Shown here: positions 10,023 to 17,296 of the stretch, in pieces
How the letters are laid out: every line of letters starts with the position of its first letter
How positions within the stretch are numbered: position 1 is the first letter of the stretch
Assembly (NCBI RefSeq): GCF_013004645.1
Contig: NZ_JABEME010000022.1
Span: 1-34,169, forward strand
Reading direction: 5' to 3'
From: Stenotrophomonas africana
GTDB lineage: Bacteria > Pseudomonadota > Gammaproteobacteria > Xanthomonadales > Xanthomonadaceae
Length of the DNA: 34,169 nucleotides
Position numbers and translations under genes: made by a program
The notes under the pieces: generated by a model
Told to the model about the DNA's origin: nothing
Database searches by the model: none
The model's input: the letters and a program-made list of their open reading frames with translations, nothing else

Positions 10023-10772
10023 ATGGGGGCAGGGGGAGAGCAGCACAAGGTGGAGGCCGGGGCGGACGTCCCGCGCCGCAGGCGCTGGCGCTGGAAACAG
10101 CTGCTGTGGCTGCCGGTGCTGCTGGCGGCCTTCAGCTGCCTGCAGGTGCTGGTGCTGCGGTTCATCGATCCTCCGGTGTCCACGGTCATGCTGTGGCGCT
10201 ATGGCGAGGCGCTGGGCGAGGCTGACTGGTCGTATCGCCTGCATTACCAGTGGCGCGACCTGGACCAGATGGCCCCGAGCCTGCCGATCTCGCTGGTGGC
10301 GGCCGAAGACCAGCGCTTCCCCGAACACAACGGCTTCGACCTGCAGGCCATCGAAAAGGCCCGCGACCACAATGCCAAGGGCGGGCGCCTGCGTGGCGCC
10401 AGCACGATCAGCCAGCAGGTGGCCAAGAACCTGTTCCTCTGGCAGGGCCGCAGCTGGATCCGCAAGGGCCTGGAGGTCTGGTACACGGTGCTGATCGAAG
10501 CGCTGTGGCCGAAGGAGCGCATCCTTGAGATGTACGCCAACATCGCCGAGTTCGGTGATGGCGTGTACGGGGCGCAAGCAGCGGCGCAGACGTTCTGGGG
10601 CAAGGACGCGGCGCGCTTGAGCCCGGCCGAGAGCGCGCGGCTGGCGGCGGTGCTGCCGGCACCGCGGCGCTACAACGCGGCAAAACCAGGGCCGTACGTA
10701 CAGCGGCGCGCGGCGTGGATCCAGCGGCAGGCACGGCAGCTGGGCGGGGCCGCGTACCTGTCGGAAGAATGA
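10023..10772 (+). CDS. mtgA: Monofunctional biosynthetic peptidoglycan transglycosylase
   Basis: The product polymerises lipid II into glycan strands at the periplasmic face of the inner membrane. It has a basic N-terminus (PRRRRWRWK), one membrane anchor (about residues 26-46) and a GT51 domain. Motif 1 AAEDQRFPEHNGFD carries catalytic Glu95. Further GT51 motifs are GGRLRGASTISQQVAKNLFL, RSWIRKGLEVWYT and KERILEMYANIAEFGDGVYG. No transpeptidase domain follows, which separates it from class A PBPs. The ATG at 10023 is chosen because AGAAGAAGGA lies a suitable distance before it; a TTG at 9975 is in frame but less likely. Length is 249 residues, usual for MtgA. It is followed after 48 bp by the GT2 gene. 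Confidence 0.96.
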   Translation: MGAGGEQHKVEAGADVPRRRRWRWKQLLWLPVLLAAFSCLQVLVLRFIDPPVSTVMLWRYGEALGEADWSYRLHYQWRDLDQMAPSLPISLVAAEDQRFPEHNGFDLQAIEKARDHNAKGGRLRGASTISQQVAKNLFLWQGRSWIRKGLEVWYTVLIEALWPKERILEMYANIAEFGDGVYGAQAAAQTFWGKDAARLSPAESARLAAVLPAPRRYNAAKPGPYVQRRAAWIQRQARQLGGAAYLSEE

Positions 10773-10820
10773 GGGCCCACGACGCCTGATCTGCGGGCGG
10801 CGGCAACGTACAATCGGGGC

Positions 10821-11840
10821 ATGACCCGCGAACGGCTTACCTTTGTCATCGCCGCCTACAACGAGGCCCTGGCACTGCCGTTGCTGCATCCGCGGTTGTG
10901 TGCCGTGCTGGACGGCATGCCCGATATCGAAGGCCACATCCTCTATGTGGATGACGGCAGCCATGACAGCACCTGGGAAGTGATCGCCCGCCTGGCCCAG
11001 TCCGATGCGCGGGTGTCCGCGCTGAAGCTCTCGCGCAACTTCGGCAAGGAAGCCGCGCTGACCGCCGGCTTGGACCTGGTGCGCGACGGAGCGGCGATGA
11101 TCCTTGACGCCGACGGCCAGGATCCGCCGGAGCTGGTACCGGAATTCGTCGCGCGCTGGCGCGAGGGCCTTGACAACGTCTACGGCACGCGCATGGCCCG
11201 CGATGGTGAGGCCTGGATCAAGCGTGCCACGGCGGCGGTGTTCTACCGGGTGATGGGGCGCCTGTCGCGCACGCCGATCCCGGCCGATACCGGTGATTTC
11301 CGCCTGCTGTCGCCGCGTGCGTTGAGTGCGCTGCGCGAGATGCGCGAGCGCCACCGTTTCATGAAGGGGCTTTTCAGCTGGGTCGGTTTCAAGCGGATCG
11401 CGGTGCCCTATCACCGTCACGCGCGAGTGGCCGGCACCAGCAAGTTCAGTCTGTGGCGGCTGTGGAACTTCGCGCTGGAGGGCATTACCGGCTTTTCCAC
11501 CGTGCCGCTGCGGGCGGCGACCTACCTGGGACTGGCAACGGCAGCGGTGGCCTTCGTCTTCGGCGTATGGGTGATCGTGAAGGCGGCGCTGTATGGCGAC
11601 CGGGTGGCGGGCTGGCCGACGATGATGGCGGTGATCCTGTTCCTGGGCGGGGTGCAGTTGATTGCGCTGGGCCTGATCGGTGAGTACCTGGGACGGCTGT
11701 ACGAAGAGTCCAAGCAGCGGCCGCTGTACCTGGTTGACGCGTGGCTAGCATCCGCCGTGGCAGACTCGGCACTGCAACCCACCCTCGGAGGGCAGGCAGA
11801 TGACGACGGTACGGCAACTGTTGGACGGCAAGTCTCCTGA
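10821..11840 (+). CDS. Family 2 glycosyltransferase, DPM1/GtrB-like, membrane-anchored
   Basis: The 339-residue protein has a GT-A fold: nucleotide-sugar motif FVIAAYNEA near the start, VDDGSHDSTWE, the metal-binding LDADGQDPPEL and the acceptor-side ADTGDFRLLSPRAL. Two C-terminal transmembrane helices (about residues 232-255 and 265-290) end in LIGEYLGRLYEESKQRP, the signature of GtrB/YfdH/ArnC-type enzymes that transfer a sugar from UDP-sugar to polyprenyl phosphate on the cytoplasmic face. The sugar and final target (O-antigen, lipid A or other glycan) cannot be told. No flippase (GtrA) or GtrC partner is adjacent. The last 41 bp overlap the CBS gene in another frame, so the C-terminal tail (ADDDGTATVGRQVS) is probably unstructured and recently extended. 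Confidence 0.93.
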   Translation: MTRERLTFVIAAYNEALALPLLHPRLCAVLDGMPDIEGHILYVDDGSHDSTWEVIARLAQSDARVSALKLSRNFGKEAALTAGLDLVRDGAAMILDADGQDPPELVPEFVARWREGLDNVYGTRMARDGEAWIKRATAAVFYRVMGRLSRTPIPADTGDFRLLSPRALSALREMRERHRFMKGLFSWVGFKRIAVPYHRHARVAGTSKFSLWRLWNFALEGITGFSTVPLRAATYLGLATAAVAFVFGVWVIVKAALYGDRVAGWPTMMAVILFLGGVQLIALGLIGEYLGRLYEESKQRPLYLVDAWLASAVADSALQPTLGGQADDDGTATVGRQVS

Positions 11841-12231
11841 AGTACATGCGGTCGCGCCGGAGGCGGCGGTGATCGATGCGATCCGGTTGATGGCGGAGAA
11901 GGGCATCGGTGCGGTGCTGGTGATGGACGGGCCGCGGTTGGTCGGCATCCTGTCCGAGCGCGATTACGCACGCAAGATCGTGCTGCGTGATCGTTCGTCG
12001 CGGGATACGGCGGTGGCCGAGATCATGACGGCGAAGGTGGTGACGGTCTCGCCGGGCGAACAGGTGGAGCATTGCCTGCAGCTGGTGACCGACTACCGCA
12101 TCCGCCATCTGCCGGTGGTGGAGGGCGCGCAGGTGCTGGGGGTGATTTCCATCGGCGACCTGGTGAAGTCGGTGATCGATGCGCAGCGGCGCGAGCTGGA
12201 CCAGCTGCAGCAGTACATCGTGGCGGGGTGA
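11800..12231 (+). CDS. Tandem CBS-domain protein
   Basis: The whole 143-residue product is one pair of CBS domains: domain 1 about residues 1-65 (PEVHAVAPEAAVIDAIRLMA, then IGAVLVMDGPRLVGILSERD) and domain 2 about 75-135 (AEIMTAKVVTVSPGEQVEHC, then IRHLPVVEGAQVLGVISIGD). Such stand-alone Bateman modules bind adenine nucleotides or related ligands and sense energy state; the partner is unknown. The start is supported by GGAGGG eight bases before the ATG, which places it inside the end of the glycosyltransferase gene (41-bp overlap), so the two are co-transcribed. A terminator follows within 12 bp. Confidence 0.93.
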   Translation: MTTVRQLLDGKSPEVHAVAPEAAVIDAIRLMAEKGIGAVLVMDGPRLVGILSERDYARKIVLRDRSSRDTAVAEIMTAKVVTVSPGEQVEHCLQLVTDYRIRHLPVVEGAQVLGVISIGDLVKSVIDAQRRELDQLQQYIVAG

Positions 12232-12242
12232 GGTGTTCGCTG

Positions 12243-12272
12243 GCGGGCCTGCGGCCCGCCGGCCCGCTTTTT
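12243..12272 (+). terminator. Intrinsic terminator after the CBS gene
   Basis: GCGGGCC (12243-12249) pairs with GGCCCGC (12261-12267), followed at once by TTTTT (12268-12272). A competing tighter hairpin, GGCGGGC-CTGCG-GCCCGCC (12242-12260), uses the same sequence. Confidence 0.75.
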
Positions 12273-12318
12273 GAAGCCAGAGCCAGAGCTGAGAGCAGCG
12301 CCTTCCTGATACGTTGGG

Positions 12319-12422
12319 AGGCGAAGGGTGCGGCTGGGCAGGACACGCCGTAAACCCATCCATGGGGGCTCGATGGCGCCATCCATGGCGCCAACGGTCC
12401 TGCCCAGCCGCACCCTCCGCCT
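12319..12422 (+). repeat. Structured core repeat, copy B
   Basis: Arms of 26 bp (12319-12344 and 12397-12422) pair with one mismatch around a 52-nt core (12345-12396). In the core, CCC/GGG (positions 11-13 with 20-22) and TGGCGCCAT/ATGGCGCCA (30-38 with 41-49) form two inner stems. Conserved blocks are ACGCCGTAAA (1-10), TCC (15-17), GGCT (23-26) and CATCCATG (36-43). The 5' arm is G/A-rich. It lies downstream of and in sense with the CBS gene, though beyond a terminator. Confidence 0.9.
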
Positions 12423-12474
12423 CTGGACACATTTCTGCGAGCGCGGTGCGTACATGCGCGGTGCCTCGCCCTTG

Positions 12475-12502
12475 GTAGCTGCCAACCTTGGTTGGTAACA
12501 GC
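12475..12502 (+). repeat. SMAG-like GTAG palindrome, single unit
   Basis: GTAG is followed by CTGCCAACC, TT and GGTTGGTAACAG, a stem with a small bulge. It has the form of the GTAG repetitive extragenic palindromes known as SMAG in S. maltophilia. Confidence 0.65.
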
Positions 12503-12571
12503 TTTTGACTGTGCTTTTTTCTTTTGACTTTGAATTTCCGCTCTCGTTCCGCGCGCGCGGGAGACTGTCCG

Positions 12572-12677
12572 GAGCCGGAGCAAGGCGGCAGGCAGGACCG
12601 TGAGGCGCATGGATGCGCCGACCGAGCCTACAGGGACGTATTTACGGCGTGTCCTGCCTGTCGCCTTGCTCCGGCTC
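12572..12677 (-). repeat. Structured core repeat, copy C
   Basis: Arms of 27 bp (12572-12598 and 12651-12677) pair with one mismatch around a 52-nt core (12599-12650) that reads in the minus direction. Inner stems are TAC/GTA (core 11-13 with 20-22) and GGCGCAT/ATGCGCC (32-38 with 41-47). It lies 41 bp past the AsmA stop and in sense with it. With copy B it forms an inverted pair 149 bp apart. Confidence 0.9.
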
Positions 12678-12717
12678 TATGCGCGGAAAAAGAGGCGCCG
12701 CGAACAACGCTGTAACC

Positions 12718-14691
12718 CTACTTCGCATACTGCCCACCGCAGTCAGCATCCTTCCCCGGCCCCAGCTCGATCGTTGCCAGCAATGCCGCCGGCGGGGCAA
12801 TGCTGCCCAGCGCCAATGCCACGGCGCCACGAATACCCAACGCCTTGAAGTCCGGGCGGAATGACGGATCCTTGAAGGTGCCGGCGATGTGCAACGGTGA
12901 GCGCAGTACCAGGATGCTCTTGTCCTTGGGGCGCGGTTTCAGCAGCAGGTCCAGGGTCTCGTCGCGCAGGCTGACCGTGCCTTCGCCGATGAGGATCGTA
13001 TCGGTGGTGTCCACCGCCAGCGCCTGGCTGGTCATCAGGCCTTCGCGCACGCCGAAGTCGGCGAAGGCGCAGCGCAGGGGAATCTGCTTGTCGCCGGTCA
13101 CCAGGAATTTCAGCGACTCGGTGATGTCCAGGCCGGCCAGTTCCATTACCAAATTGCCGACATGGCCACGGCCCATCGCCAGGCCGACCTTGCCATTGCT
13201 GCTGCCGAGCATGGCGGCGATCGAGTTGCCGCGGCCGCTCAGGTCCACTTCGCCGCCGATGCCGCCTTTGGCCTGTTCAGCCAGTTTCGCGTCCGGGAAC
13301 AACTGGCCCAGCTGCACGCCGCGCACGCTGGCCTTCAGCGCGGTGCTGATCTGCGGACGACGCGCGTCCATGCGAATGGTGCTGCGGATGTCGCCACCGG
13401 CGACGCCGAAGTTCAGCGGGTCCAGCCGCAGCACGCCGTCATCCAGCAACAGGTGCGCGTCCATGTCGTCCAGCGGCAATGACGGCGCGTTGATGCGATG
13501 GGCCTTCCAGCGCACGTCGGCATCCATCGCGCGCAGTTTGCCGAGGTTGTAGGGCGTGTCGGGCAGCACGCGTGCACGGGCAGCCACCCGTGCGGCCTCG
13601 GCCTTCTGTTCTGCGTTGGCGGTTTCGCCGCCGCCGGTCTTTGGTGGGGCACCGACGAAGCCGGCGAGGTCATCGAAATCCAGCCGTTTGGATTCCAGCG
13701 TGGCCGTCAGCTTCGGGCGCGTGCCGCCCACTTCGAACTGCAGGTTGCCGCCGAGATCACTGTCGCCGACCTTGCCGGTGAAGGCGTTGTAGCGCCAGAT
13801 GTTGTGGTCACGCTTGAGCCGGCCGTTCAACGCATAAGGGGGCGACGGCGGAATGGCAATGCCGAGCAGCGGGTAGAGGTCGGCCAGGTCCTGGCCGCTG
13901 AGCGCGAACTGCAGATCGAACACCCGCAGCTGGAAGGGATTGGTCAGCGTGCCACTGGCCACCGCGTGGGTGGCGCCTGCCCGGCCATCAAGATGGATGC
14001 GGAACGGGTGGTCGCTGTCGGTCAGCTCAAGCGGTGATTCGGTGCCACCACGCAGGATGAATGGATTGCCCTGCCAGTGTCCCTTGCCCTGTACCAGCAG
14101 CGGTGGCGCAGCGTCGGCCTGTTTCGGCTGGCCGCTGCGCATGTCCACGCGGATATCAGTGCGGCCGAGCGCATCGAGGAACTGCAGGCGCCCATCGTCG
14201 ATGCGCAGCCGTTTGAGCTGCGGACTGGTCCCGCCGGTGCTGCCACCGAGGAAATCCCAGTTGCCCGGGTCGCCCTTGCGCGGAGCGGTTTCCAGCAGCA
14301 CGTCCGGCCGGGTCAGGCGCACTTCGGGCAGCTGCACGCTGCCGCGCAGCAGGGGCCAGACCCGCACGTCGATCTCGACGCGGTCGGCGCTGGCCATGTC
14401 AGGCTGCTTTGCCCAGCTTGCATTGGCGAAGGTGATCGCATCGGCGCGGATGGTACTGGTGCGGCCGAGGTCGACATCAAGGTTCCCGATGTGCAGCACA
14501 CGGCCGGTGCGGGCCTGCACCGCGCGCTCCACCGGTCCCTTGAACCAGTTCCAGTCCCACAACGCGATCAGGAGCAGGATCGCTGCCAGCAGGAAGATCA
14601 GGATCGTAAGCCAGCGCCGGCCTCGTGGGCCGGGGCGGCGGAGGCGCCAGCGGGTCGTGCGCTTTGCGGCAGGGGAGGCGGCAGCATTCAC
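12718..14691 (-). CDS. AsmA-family envelope protein
   Basis: The 657-residue product has a strongly basic N-terminus (TTRWRLRRPGPRGRRW), one membrane anchor (about residues 28-47, LTILIFLLAAILLLIALW) and a long periplasmic beta-rich body typical of AsmA/AsmA-like proteins. AsmA family hallmarks are the early ALDWNWF-like WDWNWFKGPVERAVQARTGR stretch and the C-terminal module with MELAGLDITESLKFL, RCAFADFGVREGLM and DLLLKPRPKD. Family members affect outer-membrane assembly and are thought to help phospholipid transport to the outer membrane. It follows the hemolysin III gene in the same direction after 83 bp. Transcription would run into core repeat C, which begins 41 bp past the stop. Confidence 0.9.
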   Translation of the reverse strand: MNAAASPAAKRTTRWRLRRPGPRGRRWLTILIFLLAAILLLIALWDWNWFKGPVERAVQARTGRVLHIGNLDVDLGRTSTIRADAITFANASWAKQPDMASADRVEIDVRVWPLLRGSVQLPEVRLTRPDVLLETAPRKGDPGNWDFLGGSTGGTSPQLKRLRIDDGRLQFLDALGRTDIRVDMRSGQPKQADAAPPLLVQGKGHWQGNPFILRGGTESPLELTDSDHPFRIHLDGRAGATHAVASGTLTNPFQLRVFDLQFALSGQDLADLYPLLGIAIPPSPPYALNGRLKRDHNIWRYNAFTGKVGDSDLGGNLQFEVGGTRPKLTATLESKRLDFDDLAGFVGAPPKTGGGETANAEQKAEAARVAARARVLPDTPYNLGKLRAMDADVRWKAHRINAPSLPLDDMDAHLLLDDGVLRLDPLNFGVAGGDIRSTIRMDARRPQISTALKASVRGVQLGQLFPDAKLAEQAKGGIGGEVDLSGRGNSIAAMLGSSNGKVGLAMGRGHVGNLVMELAGLDITESLKFLVTGDKQIPLRCAFADFGVREGLMTSQALAVDTTDTILIGEGTVSLRDETLDLLLKPRPKDKSILVLRSPLHIAGTFKDPSFRPDFKALGIRGAVALALGSIAPPAALLATIELGPGKDADCGGQYAK

Positions 14692-14774
14692 GCTGCCATG
14701 GTTGCCTCCTCTTCGTGGACAGGGCGCGAAGCGTCCATGTGCATGGTGTGCACACGCGGCCCGCGCGCGGCCGT

Positions 14775-15425
14775 TTACAGCACCTGCATGGTGACCGCGA
14801 CGAAGTGGCAGACACTGCCACCGATCACGAACAGGTGCCAGATCGCGTGCGAGTACGGGATCGATTCACGGTGGTAGAAGTAGGTCCCCAGCGTGTACGA
14901 CAGGCCGCCGGCGAACAGCCAGGTGAGGGTGCCGCCGTCGATCGAGGCCCACATCGGCTTGATCGCCACCACCACCAGCCAGCCCATGGCGATGTAGATC
15001 ACCGTGGAGAGCACCTTGAAGCGGCCGGTGTAGAACAGCTTGAACACCACGCCGCCCAGCGCCAGCGCCCAGATCGCGGTGAACAGGCCCCAGCCCCACG
15101 GGCCGCGCAGGCCGATCAGGGTGAACGGGGTGTAGGTGCCCGCGATCAGCACATAGATCGCGCAGTGGTCGAACACCTTCAACCGGCCCTTGGCGACCGG
15201 ATGCTGGATGGCGTGGTACAGGGTGGAGGCGGTGTACAGCAGCAACAGCGCGATACCGAAGACGATCGCGCTGGCCAGCTGCCAGCCGTCGCCGTAGATC
15301 GCAGCCAGGGTGATCAACACCGCGCTGGCGGCCAGGGCGAACACCGCGCCCAGACCATGGGTCAGGGCGCTGGCGATTTCTTCACGGATCGAAGCAATGG
15401 ACGTCGTGGACATGGGCGTGGGCAT
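14775..15425 (-). CDS. Hemolysin III family (PAQR-like) membrane protein
   Basis: The 216-residue protein has seven predicted transmembrane helices and the metal-ligand pattern of the hemolysin III/YqfA/PAQR superfamily: STLYHAIQH after helix 2, FDHCAIYVLIAGTYTPF, and the C-terminal HAIWHLFVIGG. Family members are inner-membrane proteins related to adiponectin receptors; hydrolase activity on lipid amides is established only for eukaryotic relatives, and the haemolysin name is historical. The alternative start at 15413 (MSTTSIASIREE) would remove four residues; neither start has a good ribosome binding site. The SMAG unit and hairpin at 15541-15618 lie upstream, separating it from prfC. Confidence 0.92.
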   Translation of the reverse strand: MPTPMSTTSIASIREEIASALTHGLGAVFALAASAVLITLAAIYGDGWQLASAIVFGIALLLLYTASTLYHAIQHPVAKGRLKVFDHCAIYVLIAGTYTPFTLIGLRGPWGWGLFTAIWALALGGVVFKLFYTGRFKVLSTVIYIAMGWLVVVAIKPMWASIDGGTLTWLFAGGLSYTLGTYFYHRESIPYSHAIWHLFVIGGSVCHFVAVTMQVL

Positions 15426-15540
15426 CGGTCACGGGGAGGGGGACCCGCGTCCCCCTATCATCGCCGCGATGGGCGACATGTGCACGCCCGTCACCGTATG
15501 GTGGGTGAATCCCTGCATTGCGCCGATGAACCCGTGATCG

Positions 15541-15563
15541 GTAGATCCACGCGATGCGTGGAT
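15541..15563 (+). repeat. SMAG GTAG palindrome, single unit
   Basis: GTAG is followed by ATCCACGC, GAT, GCGTGGAT: a perfect 8-bp stem with a 3-base loop, the form of the SMAG repeats of S. maltophilia. Confidence 0.8.
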
Positions 15564-15581
15564 GAACCGCCCGCGACGGCT

Positions 15582-15618
15582 GGGTCAGAGCCCTTTCCTG
15601 CGGAAAGGGATCCGACCC
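15582..15618. repeat. Imperfect 17-bp inverted repeat after prfC
   Basis: Arms at 15582-15598 and 15602-15618 match at 15 of 17 positions around a TGC loop, with CCCTTTCC/GGAAAGGG next to the loop. It sits 8 bp past the prfC stop and could end its transcript. It is a different sequence type from SMAG and from the core repeats. Confidence 0.7.
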
Positions 15619-15625
15619 CTTGGCA

Positions 15626-17230
15626 TCAGCCCACCGAAACCGTATGCGCCGCTTCGCGGGTGGCCGAGAAGCGCACATCCGGCGAGCGTTCCTGCGCCAG
15701 CTGCAGGTTGACCCGGGTCGGTGCCAGGTAGACCAGGTGTCCGGCCGCATCCAGTGCCAGGTTCAGCGCGTTCTTCTCGCGGAACTCTTCAAGCTTCTTC
15801 TCGTTGCTGCAGTGGACCCAACGCGCGGTGGTCACGCTGACCGGCTCGAAGGTGGCTTCCACGCCGTACTCGTCCTTCAGTCGGTAGGCGGCGACGTCGA
15901 ACTGCAGCACACCCACCGCACCCAGGATCAGGTCGTTGCTGGTGAGCGGGCGGAAGAACTGGGTCGCGCCTTCCTCGGACAGCTGGGCCAGGCCCTTCTG
16001 CAGCTGCTTGAGCTTGAGCGGATCACGCAGGCGTGCGCGCCGGAACAGTTCCGGCGCGAAGTTGGGGATGCCGGTGAAGGTGACCGCTTCGCCTTCGGTG
16101 AAGGTATCGCCGATGGAAATGGTGCCGTGGTTGTGGATGCCGATCACATCGCCCGGCCAGGCTTCGGCGGCAATCTCGCGGTCGCTGGCCATGAAGGTCA
16201 GCGCGTTGGCCAGCTTCATTTCCTTGCCGGTGCGTACGTGGAAGGTCTTCATGCCGGCGCTGAAACGGCCCGAGCAGACGCGCATGAACGCGACGCGGTC
16301 ACGGTGTTGCGGGTCCATGTTGGCCTGGATCTTGAACACGAAGCCGGTCAGCTTGTTCTCTTCCGGGGCGATCTCGCGGCCGGTGGTGGAGCGTGCCTGC
16401 GGGGACGGCGCATGCTCGACGAAGAAGTCCAGCAGCGGTTGCACGCCGAAGTTGTTCACGCCCGAGCCGAAGAACACCGGGGTCTGCTTGCCGGCGCGGT
16501 AGGCGTCCAGGTCGAACGGATGGCTGGCGCCCTGCACCAGTTCCAGTTCGTCGCGCAGGTCGGCCAGCATCTGTGCACCGATCTTCTCGGCCAGGCCGGG
16601 GGCATCGATGGACGGGAAGATGGTCGAATCCTGGCGGGTGAAGTTGCGGCCCGGCTCGTACAGGTGCACTTCGCCGGTCAGCAGGTGGACCACGCCCTTC
16701 AGGCGCTGCCCCATGCCGATCGGCCAGGTGACCGGCGCGCACTGGATGCCCAGCACGGTTTCCACTTCATCCAGCAGTTCGATCGGGTCCTTGCCCTCGC
16801 GGTCGAGCTTGTTGATGAAGGTCATGATGGGGGTGTCGCGCAGGCGGCAGACTTCCATCAGCTTGATGGTGCGCTCTTCCACGCCCTTGGCCACGTCGAT
16901 CACCATCAGCGCCGAGTCCACCGCGGTCAGCACGCGGTAGGTGTCCTCGCCGAAGTCGGCGTGGCCGGGGGTGTCGAGCAGGTTGACGATCTTGCCTTCG
17001 TACGGGAACTGCATCACCGAGGAGGTGACGGAGATGCCGCGCTCCTTTTCCAGCGCCATCCAGTCGGAGGTAGCGTGGCGGGCAGCCTTGCGGCCCTTCA
17101 CCGAACCGGCCATCTGGATCGCGCCTCCGAACAGCAGCAGCTTTTCGGTCAGCGTGGTCTTGCCGGCGTCAGGGTGGGAAATGATGGCGAAGGTGCGGCG
17201 ACGCGACGCTTCGTTGGCGACTTCGGACAT
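15626..17230 (-). CDS. prfC: Peptide chain release factor 3
   Basis: RF3 is the translational GTPase that removes RF1/RF2 from the ribosome after termination. The 534-residue length is normal (E. coli 529). GTPase motifs are intact: G1 SHPDAGKTT (about residues 18-26), the switch region RHATSDWMALEKERGISVTS, G3 DTPGHADFGEDT and G4 NKLDRE. The RF3-specific C-terminal half follows (VGVLQFDVAAYRLKDEYGVE). The start has no clear Shine-Dalgarno sequence; a perfect TATAAT lies about 46 bp upstream on the minus strand (17277-17282). The gene is probably transcribed alone, ending at the hairpin 15582-15618. Confidence 0.97.
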   Translation of the reverse strand: MSEVANEASRRRTFAIISHPDAGKTTLTEKLLLFGGAIQMAGSVKGRKAARHATSDWMALEKERGISVTSSVMQFPYEGKIVNLLDTPGHADFGEDTYRVLTAVDSALMVIDVAKGVEERTIKLMEVCRLRDTPIMTFINKLDREGKDPIELLDEVETVLGIQCAPVTWPIGMGQRLKGVVHLLTGEVHLYEPGRNFTRQDSTIFPSIDAPGLAEKIGAQMLADLRDELELVQGASHPFDLDAYRAGKQTPVFFGSGVNNFGVQPLLDFFVEHAPSPQARSTTGREIAPEENKLTGFVFKIQANMDPQHRDRVAFMRVCSGRFSAGMKTFHVRTGKEMKLANALTFMASDREIAAEAWPGDVIGIHNHGTISIGDTFTEGEAVTFTGIPNFAPELFRRARLRDPLKLKQLQKGLAQLSEEGATQFFRPLTSNDLILGAVGVLQFDVAAYRLKDEYGVEATFEPVSVTTARWVHCSNEKKLEEFREKNALNLALDAAGHLVYLAPTRVNLQLAQERSPDVRFSATREAAHTVSVG

Positions 17231-17276
17231 GGCAGTGGCGCCCGCCCGGGGCGCTTTTCAAAGAGATAAGCGCCCG

Positions 17277-17282
17277 ATTATA
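17277..17282 (-). promoter_or_regulatory. Consensus -10 box upstream of prfC
   Basis: TATAAT on the minus strand, with the transcript expected to start near 17270, some 40 bases before the ATG. No recognisable -35 box sits at 17 bp; instead an ACCGGCC-CC-GGCCGGT hairpin (end of the M23 gene's transcript) occupies the spacer. Confidence 0.5.
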
Positions 17283-17296
17283 CCGGCCGGGGCCGG

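Larger units (their letters stand above)
12232..12717. other. 486-bp gene-free region with terminator, two core repeats and a SMAG unit
   Basis: It lies between two convergent genes (CBS on plus, AsmA on minus) and holds no credible coding sequence. In order: terminator (12243-12272), a purine-rich tract of AGC-like units (about 12272-12301), core repeat B (12319-12422), a GCGCGGTGC direct repeat (12441 and 12456), a SMAG-like unit (12475-12502), two copies of CTTTTGACT (12502 and 12521) and core repeat C in inverse orientation (12572-12677). Confidence 0.8.

Noticed and set aside
9942..11420. 492-residue open frame opposite mtgA and the glycosyltransferase
   Set aside because: It opposes two genes with catalytic motifs and shows no family features.
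12345..12396. Core repeat as a hammerhead-type self-cleaving ribozyme
   Set aside because: It predicts a three-way junction, but the required CUGANGA and GAAA catalytic strands are absent; no known ribozyme core was recognised.
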